A stretch of 64,000 bases of DNA from positions 19,190,977-19,254,976 of the forward strand of contig JASSKH010000003.1 of the NCBI GenBank assembly GCA_031763025.1, read 5' to 3'. A program made the translations under genes and the position numbers. Under the pieces are notes generated by a model that was not told where the DNA came from, did not search any database, and saw only the letters and a list, made by a program, of their open reading frames with translations. The DNA is from Macrocystis pyrifera. Its lineage: Eukaryota > Sar > Phaeophyceae > Laminariales > Laminariaceae. Shown here in pieces: positions 42,501 through 52,661 of this stretch; the first letter of the stretch is position 1; each line of letters opens with the position of its first letter.

Positions 42501-45500
42501 TGCATAGTCAACACGGAAAGATGCCAGCATGCCATTGGTCGACGTTGCATACGGTGTACCATATAGCCATAGCCATAGACATACCTTATAACCGGAACAT
42601 GACGACGCGATTGGAAAATCACCTGACAGGTCGTTGAAGAGCAGGAAGTTGACCTGGTGTTGCTCGGGAAGCAATCCATCGATGGCGACTGCTCACAAAC
42701 GGGACCTATGCTAGCGGGAATGCTCGGATGGCCACAAGCAACGTTCGCTGCTAAGGTGTGAACACCGTATTATATATCCGCAATATCAGGTTGTGTATAC
42801 AATACACGAGGTGGCATGTACGTGCCGGGAGGGATCGCGACGCCATCCCGACGTTGATGTTATCTTGGAGCATCCGTCGCGTTCGGGACCTGCGTGCGGT
42901 GTGAAGGGTGTTGAGAAAACTGGTGGTTTCGGCCAAGGATGAAAACCGTTTGAAGCGATGAGATATGATACTGCCGACTTCTCTCTACGAGCTATAACCG
43001 CTATTAGAAGTGCCTATCGTAGCCCAGCGGCAACAGCAACATCAACGGAAGCCGTTTTTCGAAGATCTTTGGTGTGATAGATTCCGGTGTGCCTCACGAC
43101 CCGGGCGGGTATGAAGGTGTGCCGCGTGACTTCTCTTGGACAAGCTCTATCACCGACCACATTTTATGCAGCCTTTGGGGATCGAGGTTTTTCTGGAGCT
43201 GTTAGTTGTCACACGAGTGAGGCTCCGAACGAATCGGAACGAATGATGCGAGGAGTTTCGCCGCATGTTGTTTTTTGTCAAGCAGGGCGAACCTCTCCAG
43301 CAAGAGTGCCGCTTACGGTTTCACCGTAGGCAGTAAAGCAGTCAAGCCTACAAGGTCCAAACCCTGTGCAAGAAGCAAAGTCCATTGGGGAAGAACGTAG
43401 GAAAATCCTCAAGCGGTTAATCAATATTGAATTGTCATTTCAATGCGCAAAGGGAGAACACGTCTTGATTCCCGGGCACGGGCATACTTATCGCCGTCGT
43501 TGAACGCCCTCGAGTGCATTCCAACTCTGACCGCTGTGATTTTGGACGCAACGGCCGACGGGTGCACACCTACCTCAAAGCGTCTGACGATTGTTGTTGT
43601 TTTGCTTTTTCTGTACGGGTACTATTGCGGCTCTAAATGTCTATCCGTCGAATTTTTGCATTTGCATGCTTGTATTTCGGGTACTACTGCGGGTAGCTTT
43701 TTTGTTGTTGGACGAAATATCACGTTTCACGTTGGCCACGGCTTGGGAGGGGGGAAAGAAAGGCAAGATACCACCTCTACAGGCAACATGGGCCGAGCAG
43801 GCCACGCAGACTGTAAGCCACGAGTCAAGTTAACGCTACCTCAACGGTTGATGTTCCATTTCGTATACATTTACCAGGAGATTCGTCGGGATTTTTCCCG
43901 CCGTTTTTGGCGAGATTCGGGATTATCCCGTGGTCCCGTGATAATTTTGAAATCCCGCCCCTGCACAAATGAGTCCCGCGCAAATTATTTAATGTATATG
44001 ATACGTACACGTCCACCCTAAACCGGCGATATTCTCAAACTTCTCCCTTGCTTACATCTACCGACCGCATGGACATCGCCACCCTAAACCATACCGGTAT
44101 TGTCGTGCTGAACCGACCGACAGCTGGTCGTAGGCGACGACGGCAAGAAGCTGGAGGTGGAGAGGGAAACGGACACGGGCACGCAGGTGCTGTCCATGTC
44201 GCTGCCCGCCGTCGTCACCGCAGACCTCCGCCTCAATGAACCTCGCTACGCCACCCTCCCCAACATCATGAAGGTGACCAATGTGACCTTAAAAATTCGT
44301 GCACCCGGCTCTCTCTCTCTGTCTGCATGGGTGTGTTTTGTGCGGCGCTCCCAGAGGCGCAGGTGCTGTTACTAAGAGACCAGTCTTTTTGAGCGTGTCG
44401 AAGCCTTTTTTTAGCCGTGTTATACTGGATTTAGTGTAGGAGCGGTCAGTCAAGGTAGGGGAGCGGTCGGTCAAGGTAGGGGAGCGGTCGGTCAAGGTAA
44501 GGAGCGGTCAATCAAGGGAAAGGAGCGTTCAGGCAAGGTAAGGGAGCGGTCAGGCAAGGTAGGGGGCGGGCGGTCAGTCAAGGCAGGGGAGGGGTCAGTC
44601 GAAGTAAGGGAGCGGTCAGTCAAGAAAAGGGAGCGGTTAAGCAAGGGGTCAAACCGCGGCATAGCACAATTTCCCACAGGAACCAGCTGCACATTCGAAC
44701 ACCGCTGGTGTCTGCGTGCGGTGTCCTTGAAGCAGTGGCGTATTCAGCCCGTGGTGGGTTCGGTTTCCTTGTAACAACCGCGGCGTTTTTGTTCCTGCGT
44801 TGCGTCCGGCAGAACATTATGGTCGCTGACGTTGATAGTATATCTGGGTATAGTTTAGTGCAACATCACGGATATGTAAATGGTGTAGACACTGCCCTGC
44901 CCTGCCCTGCCCTGGCCTCATATTCCTAACTGTTTGGCCGTTGCAGTGGTATTTATCATGCACCGCAGTCGTGCTGCCGAAACCAGGGGGTGGGATGTAC
45001 TCATATCATGTATGGTATTAATACTCGTATAACCATAGACCCTCGCATCCCTACAGTACCGGGACGGAGCACGTTGGGTCTTCACCGACCAGGGAGACGT
45101 GGCACCTGGGGGGGGGGCGGGGCATGGATGCCCGGTGTTGCGACCTTCATCTTGCTCTTCGGCGTGACCTCTCCTCTTGTTTCAGAGACGAGGTTTAGGC
45201 TGACCTTTTACGTGGTTCCATTGCTTCCCTCCCTTCTTTTTGTTTTTGCGCACAGGCGAAGAAGAAAAAGGTGGATGAGCTCGTCGCAGCAGACATGGGG
45301 GTAGACCTCAAGCCACGAAATACCGTTATCGAGGTGAGTGGTTGGGTGGCTGGGTGGGTGGGTGAGTGGCTGGGTAGGCTGCCGTTTTCGGCTGGCCGGC
45401 CGTTTCGAGAAAGACGGAAGTTTCATTTTGCGCCGTGACCTAATAAACGGCGACCCCGAAAAACAAAATGCAGCTGGTCGCGAAGATCGAGGTATGTTTT

Positions 45501-46077
45501 CTCCCTGGGCCGACTATTAATAGTGCTTACTGCTGTATACTTTGCGCGATGGCAACGACAGCAGCTTTTTTCAATGTCACAATCAGTGTCACAAACATGG
45601 TCCTTTAGGCGATTCTATCCGGTCCACCACAGCTATCACCGTCAAGCAACACTTCTTCTCTGTCCCGTTGTGTGTTTACTCGCACAGTTACCATGCCTCC
45701 CCACGGCAGTAGCAGTAGTGCATTCTACGTTCGTTGTCATCGTTCGTGGCGTCTTTTGTCATTGTGATTCGGTTGTGTTGAGTCCTTACGGTGTCCATTT
45801 TGCTGATCATCTAGGCTATTAATACATGCCCCGCACAAAGATCCCCGCGAGTTGTTTGCAAGTATGATTCCTCCTTAACTATTACCATTGATAGTAATAG
45901 TCGCCTACAAGGCTGCTGGCTGATGCGTGTTTTATTTAATCACCGATCACCGAACTTTCCCCGAACTTTCCTACATGCAGGTCGTGCCCCCCCCCCGCCC
46001 GCGAAGGAGGCGTCATGGTGGAAAGCGTCGATGAGCTGCTCGAAAAGCTGAAGAACGAGGCCGGGGTGCTAGGATAG
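39574..46077 (+). CDS. ETFB: Electron transfer flavoprotein subunit beta
   Basis: ETFB pairs with ETFA in the mitochondrial matrix, takes electrons from acyl-CoA dehydrogenases and passes them to ETF-ubiquinone oxidoreductase; the beta subunit binds AMP. Seven exons: 39574-39646, 39851-39927, 41107-41283, 42630-42755, 44124-44273, 45256-45333, 45981-46077. The phases agree up to exon 6. Family landmarks are all present: [15 protein letters not shown] at the N terminus, [37 protein letters not shown] with QTG, and the signature [18 protein letters not shown] with NIMKAKKKK, the loop that docks dehydrogenases. Exon 7 begins with C10 (45987-45996); one C fewer would give a 258-residue protein ending [18 protein letters not shown], close to the 255 of human ETFB, whereas as written the frame ends early. 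I take this as a homopolymer error. Introns carry two MITE-A copies and an R2 repeat. No extra presequence is seen, as in other ETFBs. Confidence 0.95.
40040..40200 (+). repeat. Dispersed repeat R2, copy 2
   Basis: Second copy of the repeat at 18179-18310, in intron 2 of ETFB, with an extra stretch containing TACCAGGTA in its right half. Confidence 0.65.
40907..41006. mobile_element. 100-bp MITE family A, copy 5
   Basis: Intron 2 of ETFB. The right arm is well kept (GGGACTGCAGTACTAAAAGG) and the left partly altered; TCGACC borders both ends, inverted. Confidence 0.85.
41914..42013. mobile_element. 100-bp MITE family A, copy 6
   Basis: Intron 3 of ETFB. Left arm GACCCTTTTATGACTGCAGT, core CTACTTGGAATTAGAGTG, right arm GAACTGCAGTACTAAACGCG. 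Confidence 0.85.
44435..44650. repeat. Minisatellite GGAGCGGTC(A/G)GTCAAGGTA
   Basis: About eleven units of 17-20 bp starting some 160 bp after ETFB exon 5. The units differ by small indels. Confidence 0.9.
45000..45102 (+). repeat. Dispersed repeat R1, copy 6
   Basis: Plus-strand copy of the R1 core, truncated on the right, in intron 5 of ETFB. Confidence 0.75.
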
Positions 46078-47849
46078 CCGCGACTAGTCTTCATTGTTGA
46101 GCGCAAAGTTTCCATTTATTTCCCACGACGGAGAGTGACCTCAAACACGATTCAGATTGTAGGTTGTTAGGATCGTTGGCGATGCATACTGCCACTATAT
46201 TGTTTAGTGCCACTCCGCTTTATGGCCAATTTTGTCTAGCCGATGTCATTCAGGGTGCTGTAGTGATGACTTACAGAGCAGTGTCTAGCAGCTCGAGTAT
46301 GTCGGCCGGCCAGGGTGGGCATAGGACAGGATAGCGGGCCGGTTCGGGTGTGTTGAGTTTTGATGCAGGCAACTTGTGACTCTTGTTAAAACTGAATTTA
46401 TCGTTGGTGAAAACGAATAATCAATCAGTCGATATGTGCGACCTCGCGCGCCGGCGACGATAGCCGTGTGCCGAGATATCGTACCGATAGATTGATGCTA
46501 AAAATATAGTACTATTAATAGGTTCGATTATACCAGTATACGATATACCTGGTATACGATGGTTGTGACGGCGTGTCTCCGTCTCCTGCACACGGCCTTT
46601 TGACTCAAAATTTGAAGTTTTGATGGCAGGGCGATGAACAGCTGCGGTTGAAACTTTCCTCTCCTCGTGACAACACAACAATACAGCAGTACCTACTGCT
46701 GTGATCTATTAATAAGTACCAGGTAAACTGCAGGTGCCTATTGGTATCATACTGAAAATGCAGCGCCAATGACTTTCATTCATGCGTCGGCGTGCTGTTC
46801 CCTACCCGGTAGCGTACTGCTTCGTTAGTTGGACAGTTGTACGAGGAGGGCATATTTTTTAGCAACAAAAAGTTTGAAGGTGTGTGGGAGTGAGCTCCCA
46901 TTACAATCTATGAGCCCGGATCTTCAGTTTTTATGTAGGCTGTTCAGGTATTTTGCTTCCTCTTGGGATCAAGGTACGGGCGAAGACCCAACCCAACCGC
47001 TAACCCTAACCCTGACCCCAAACCTCAGCCAAAACGGGCCAAAACTGGCCATAAAGGCGGGTGCGTCTCGTTTACATCGAACCACGAATTTTCTCAATTG
47101 CGGACGTCGATTCCGAAGTTAAGTGCGGACTACGCTACGCATTTTCAAGTAAACAATACCCGTAATGATTTTTACTCAGATTGTAAAACCTACTCGTGCG
47201 AGTTGCAAGATGCAAGGGAGAGCGAGGAAAAAATGCCCTCAAGACTTCTGCCCCGTGTCCTAGAAAGAAACAATTATTGATTAATTCGTACCACACGGTA
47301 TGAGTTATCAATACGTCGTGTCCTATTTAAAAAAAAACATTCACACTTTCGTGAGCGAGCGGAGTGCCATTATCAAACAAGGATCGATGCTATTAATACT
47401 AGTAACTCCTTATCATACGTCGACGCTTTGCAAGTATTCTGATGTATCTTTGATGATCAAGTCAAGGCTCTTCCCGAGGCAAAATGCGATGATGTTCAAA
47501 CACGATACCAACCCATCGTGGGATTCTGCGCGGGTAAGTTGTCTCTTTCACTCGTACCCAAAGTGTACCTATTTTCGGCTTCCGAGTGACAGGTGTACCT
47601 GTTTTTGGCTGCTTCCCTACTTTGTTTAAGTCCGAAAATTCTCATGAAAATACGCACCTCCGTCCAGCTCCGTACAACCTTTGAACGTTAACACCTGTTA
47701 ATACCAGTATACCACAGGTAACCTAGGGGACAGCACGGCAACGCGTACCATTGTCGCTGCACCCCAGTCAGAGCAGAATACGAAAACGCATCATCTTAAG
47801 TCATGTTCTTACGACAAAAAAACAGACACGCATCAGTAGTAATAAAGCC
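46078..47849. other. Stretch downstream of ETFB without a supported gene
   Basis: Contains one CTATTAATAG (46512-46521), a short CCCTAACCCTGACCCC tract near 47003 and a fragment resembling the TIR-element end near 47570-47615. The open frame 46829-47122 (+) shows no splice or domain support. Confidence 0.5.
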
Positions 47850-48163
47850 GGCGTCCCCGGTGGCTTGGTAGGTGGTCCGCGAGCCTGTCAAGATCAATAT
47901 CGTGAGTTCGAGTCTCACCGAGTGCATGCTCATAGGGACTTTTTCTTGCATAAAATTGATTGGCGGAAAGCGCGAGAGCGTGAGTTAGCTGTACATTCGA
48001 TGAAAATCGACGAGCAGTGGGAATGCTTAACCCTATGCGCGATAAAAACTAAAGGCACGTACCGGGGGGGAGAAGGGACGACACCTGTGACCACGGCTTG
48101 TCCAGAAGATCGTCGAGGGTAAAACCTCCTACGAGAGGGCTGGAAAGTAAAAGTGATGATTAA
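47850..48163 (+). mobile_element. tRNA-derived SINE, copy 6
   Basis: Full-length and close to copies 3 and 7, followed by an A-rich (A)nT tail to about 48192. AATAAA occurs just before the head and again in the tail, so a target-site duplication cannot be read with certainty. Confidence 0.9.
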
Positions 48164-48497
48164 AAAAATAAAATAAAAAATAAAAAATAAATACAGTAGA
48201 TACATGGAGACGGGAAACAGTAGTCACAGGGGGTGAACAAGACTCTCGAGGAATGCTTATTTCATCGATCAATTCAGATGACAAAAACCCGCTATTACCA
48301 TCGAACGGTAAACGGAGGAGAATAAAAGGAGAGTGGCGGCTGTGTATAAAACAAGTTACTACCGAGTTCACCCAATTAGTTTCCAGTCACTATTCATCAT
48401 GTGGATGCGCCGTGATCACGCCCTTCTTGTTTGTTGTCCTTTATTGTCATCACGCGTTTTTAGTCCGTCAAATCCTTCTCCAGCAGCCAGTAAATTT

Positions 48498-49365
48498 CAG
48501 GTCTTTTCGCGGGTCAGGTCAAATCTCACGGGTCGGGTCGGGTCTGACCCGACCCGACCCGACCCGCGAGATTAAAAAAGTTGTTGACCCGATCTGACCC
48601 GACCGGTGAGATTTGAAAATATCTTGACCCGACCCAACCCGACCCGCTGACCCGACCCGACCGGCGAGATTTAAAAAGTTGTTGACCCGATCCGACCCGA
48701 CCGGTGAGATTTGAAAATATCTTGACCCGACCCAACCCGACCCGCGAGATTTCAAAACCTCCAGACCGGACCCTCGGACGACCCGACCCGCCACCTTCGG
48801 ATTGACCCGTGAGACACGGGATTCATGCGGGTCGGGTCACCCTGACCCGCGAGACTATTTATCTTGACCCGCAGGTCCGACCTGCGGATCCGGTCTGTGG
48901 GTCGACACTTCAGAAACAATGCAATATTCATTTTGGTGCCCACAAGCGATATGTGGCCTGGCTGTAGTGGGTATAAATGGATGCGGGCATGCGTACGAGG
49001 ATTTGGCAGTGCATTAATGTTTGAAAAATATACCAAAGGAGTATTATTGAGTATTTGTACGAGAAAAGCCTTTGGGTAAGAGAGCGGCAAGTGTTTTGAG
49101 TGTCGGATCCGCGGGCCGGATACGCGGGTCCGACCCGCGGTTCAGCAGAAAAGAACTCGCGGGTCACGCTGGCCCGACCCGCGAGTGACCCGTTTCTCGC
49201 GGGTCATGACCTGACGCGACCCGTGAGCTTTTCATCACCTCTTCTTGACCCGACCTGACCCGACCCGACCCGTGAGATTTTGAACACTTCCTGACCCGAC
49301 CCGTGACATTTTGAACACGCCGTGACCCGACCCGCGGGTCGGGACATGACCCGCGAAAAGCCCTG
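48498..49365. mobile_element. Non-autonomous hAT-like element, 868 bp
   Basis: The ends are inverted: left CAGGTCTTTTCGCGGGTCAG and, inverted from the right, CAGGGCTTTTCGCGGGTCAT. GTAAATTT stands exactly outside both ends (48490-48497 and 49366-49373), an 8-bp target-site duplication. An 8-bp duplication with CAGG-type ends is typical of the hAT superfamily. The flanks are arrays of GACCC/GGGTC pentamers broken by GTGAGATTT-type spacers; the centre (about 48900-49090) is unique and non-coding. No transposase is encoded. A second copy is at 62785-63933. Confidence 0.85.
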
Positions 49366-49635
49366 GTAAATTTGACTCACGCGTTGCTACTTTGATACTG
49401 TTACAGGTATTATTCGTTTTCTCGATCACGAAAAAGAGAAAGAACGTGCGTGACTCGACCCTTTACGCGACATCAGCCAGCTTGATTGCGATCACTCTCA
49501 TCGCAGCTGGTTGGTGGTTGGAACCAATGAATACTGAGTGCCTGATGACATCAGGGTGGTTGTGTCAAAAGCCAAGTATTAGGTATTATATAGGTGAAAT
49601 TGGTGCGAGGTGAGTGAGACGTTGCCGCCTCTCAC

Positions 49636-50026
49636 CTAAAAACTTCCCTTCAATATCATTCCATATCAACTCATTGTAATAATCAAGCTTGATAAACCCA
49701 TGCCTCGAACGAAAAGAGACGGCTCGTGGTGCCCAACTACTACTACTACTGCTACCATCACAATAATTATATGTACCGCCCCCCCTTCCGATTTGATGCA
49801 CACGAGAAAATAGCCAACACCAACACCACCGCCTCCAGCATGGATGGATGCACAACGGCCCTGGGTCAGGATCATCTGTCTTGATTGTGATCACGACCTC
49901 TCTCCCTTCTTCAGCCTTCCCTCCATGCAACAGAAAACACGCTATACCAAGTGTAACAAATAACAACAGTAAGCCTCTTTCTGCGATACGCGGCACCGTG
50001 TATGAATGACCCCACGTGGATGTCAT
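49636..50026 (-). CDS. Candidate first exon of a secreted or membrane protein
   Basis: ATG at 50026 opens 130 codons ending TTAG|GTGAGA (phase 1). If unspliced, the frame stops at 49586 after 146 codons. Residues 14-37 form a signal peptide: Arg/Glu, then GLLLLFVTLGIACFLLHGG, then a polar region. The rest has Cys-rich and aromatic patches (HPCWRRWCWCW) and a Ser run from an AGT microsatellite. No family was recognised and no second exon was found before the hAT-like element, so it may be a truncated or chance frame. Confidence 0.35.
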
Positions 50027-52661
50027 CCACCCATCCGCGATCGCTGCTTTTCACTCGAAAGCGACAAGCAAGCGACTTGCGCTATTACTACAGTTTTTTT
50101 TTATTGCTACATGCTGCTGCCGTTATTTTTCCTGCTGTGCGGGTGGAGGGGGGATCGTTCCTTCCTTCCGATCGATCGACGTGTGTATGGAATCTGCAGT
50201 TCCAAAATCACGCGATCGTTAACCTGCCACACCGACCGCTGAGTCGACATTTACCCCACAGAAGGGGACTTGAGCAACAGCAACTAACTATGCAACAGGA
50301 CGAGCCTCGCTGATTCCAGCCCTTGCCCAATCCTGCTGAATTCCGCGCGTGGATCGCCGTCAGCGAGACATTAACAAAAACCCGTAATTCTAGAAAAAAA
50401 CCCAAGCATTTCTTTTCCGTTTTCCATGTCACGTTTGTTTTTGGGCTCATGGCCTCGTCCTGAAATATTGTTCCGCATGAGCCTAACAACACGCAGGACA
50501 TTAGTTCGTGACTTTCATCAAAAATATTCCCGTATAATAACCAACGACTGCTAGCAATGTAGACTCCTAGCTGAACGTACAGTACGTGAGGGATCGAATA
50601 TGGCCAGATTCAGATTCAGCTTCAGCTTCAAAACCAAATCACGCCTCTTCCATGTAATAACCAGTAAAAAAAAGCCAACCACGCTCGTGGCACTCCCTCG
50701 CCATCTCCCGTTCCATGATCATTCGCGATTCCGAGCTTTCGCCCGCAGAACCCACAAACAAGAACGCCATCCACCAGCGAGACAAACAACTCCACTCAAA
50801 TCAATCATCCGCACAATCACCATGGTCGATCACGTCAAAACAACGACATTTTCGTTCCCGATCAACCACACCACTCCCCGCCTCCGGGGGCATTGCTAGC
50901 CGTACTCATCAGGTAGGTAGGTGCAGGTGCCCCCCCCCCACATACACTTCCACTGCCCCCTCTCCGCCTGCCTGTTTGGTCCCATTCATCCATCCATCAA
51001 CCCGCTCTTCTAATCCATCGGCTCCTCCTTCGCCATCCATCAGAAGCCGGCCAACAATCACAGCATCCTCCCGACAACTACTTTCACCCGTCAGTCACTC
51101 GGTAAATTAATGCTATGCGAAGAGACGCCAAAATCCTATGCTACTAGTAAGTCATTATACCTCATGCTCAATAACGCAACCAAACCAAGCAAGCCAACCG
51201 CTCCTTCCTCTCCCTACCTATGGAGGGCATCGCAGAAAACGCCGCTTCGAACATACAACCCCATCCCCGCCACCCTTGGTATCAAACAAAACAAATACAC
51301 CCGGTTCGTACAAACCAGGTAATGGAACACAAACATGACACTCGTCATGACCTAGCCATCACCCCGATACTGCTACATGGTACACTTCACGTTGCTATCA
51401 TATACCCTAACAACAGCCAGTCATCAACAGACTCCTCCATTCCCTGGATCCCAGAGGTGATCATTGAAGCGTTCAACGCCAAACGTCTAACGCCTATGCC
51501 ACCCTCAAGGAAGGCGCTTGCACCAATACCACCGCCATCGAAAGCCGCACTACAGCAGCGTTGGCTCACCAAGTCCGTCTGCCTTTCCCCCAACGCTATC
51601 GGTCCACGCGTGGACCCAAAAGCGCAAGCGGGTATACAAATTCCCGCTCAGCATTGGTTGAATCTGCTCTTCATTCCTGAACTCCCCCGCGCCCTCCCGA
51701 CAATAAATCGATACAGCAACCACGATACTCAAAACCAAATAAATATACAACAATACATGACGCGCAGAGTGAGCAACCACCTATATATCCATCCAGTTAC
51801 ACACGATTTGTATATACATTTTATCAAGACACCCTGGGAATGACTGACTTTCGTCTCTTTTCCCGGGGGTCTTGACACGAACGCCCTGCATTCCCACCCC
51901 CCCTTCTTTTTTTTGTTTTATTTATGGTGCCTATATGGCCTCATTCGGCAGGCATACATGTAGGCAGTATAGGTGTGCCGGATACTTAACAAAACACAGC
52001 CCACCAAAACAAATCGGCCATCTCAAGCTCATTCGTATAGATGTACACAATAAACAAAATAAAGAAGGCCTCTTCCGAAAAAAATACAAACGCGCCAAAA
52101 AACACTCATCATTCATCATTCATTTACAAGTTTGCTAGCGGCGGCGGCACCAACACGAGGACGCTCAAATATCTCCCATTCTTGAGACATCCAACTACAG
52201 CCTGATCGCAGGGGAACACCCAGATAACACATCCCCCAATTTTCTTTATGTACAGTTAGTCCAACACACGCCAACCAATCGCAGCAAGGTAGACGACACG
52301 ATCGTTCCCTCCGTATCAACCAAGGCCGATCGAAAGGGCCACTAAGCCTAGACAAGACGTCCGTCTTTTGTCTCCTAAAACCTCCATGGCCAAACGGCAA
52401 CAGATAGATGCTTCTCAAGCGACAAAACCCAACAAACCCCGTCCCTTGAAAAAAAAAACGAGAATCGTTTCGTTTTCGTCCGGTCGGGCCTCTAACAGGC
52501 GAGAGCAGCTTCGAGAAAAAAGCCTCCGAGCTCTCAACTCCCTCAACACACTGGCGCGGGGCTTCCATCCACACCACATACTATCCACACTACTCCTCGA
52601 AAAGTTTCGTGTGGTGCGTACGAGTGTGATGGTTGTGTTGCGGTATGATGAGCGGGTATTC
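50027..52661. other. Stretch downstream of the RSH gene without a supported gene
   Basis: The plus strand is strongly A/C-rich with little G, the same skew seen in the introns of the minus-strand RSH gene, which suggests transcription along the minus strand (long 3' UTR or intron). A 207-codon plus frame (51220-51843) lacks domain, start context or splice support. No repeats of the families above were seen. Confidence 0.5.

Noticed and set aside
47000-47025. Interstitial telomere repeat
   Set aside because: Only two CCCTAA-like units, too short and irregular.
48519-48794. Open frames giving a repetitive Gly-Ser-Arg-Val protein
   Set aside because: They are translations of the GGGTC arrays in the hAT-like element and appear in several frames; the same occurs at 62813-63915.
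51220-51843. 207-codon plus-strand open frame
   Set aside because: Long mainly because the strand is C/A-rich and stop-poor; no domain, no splice context, composition (Pro, Thr, His, Asn) follows base skew.
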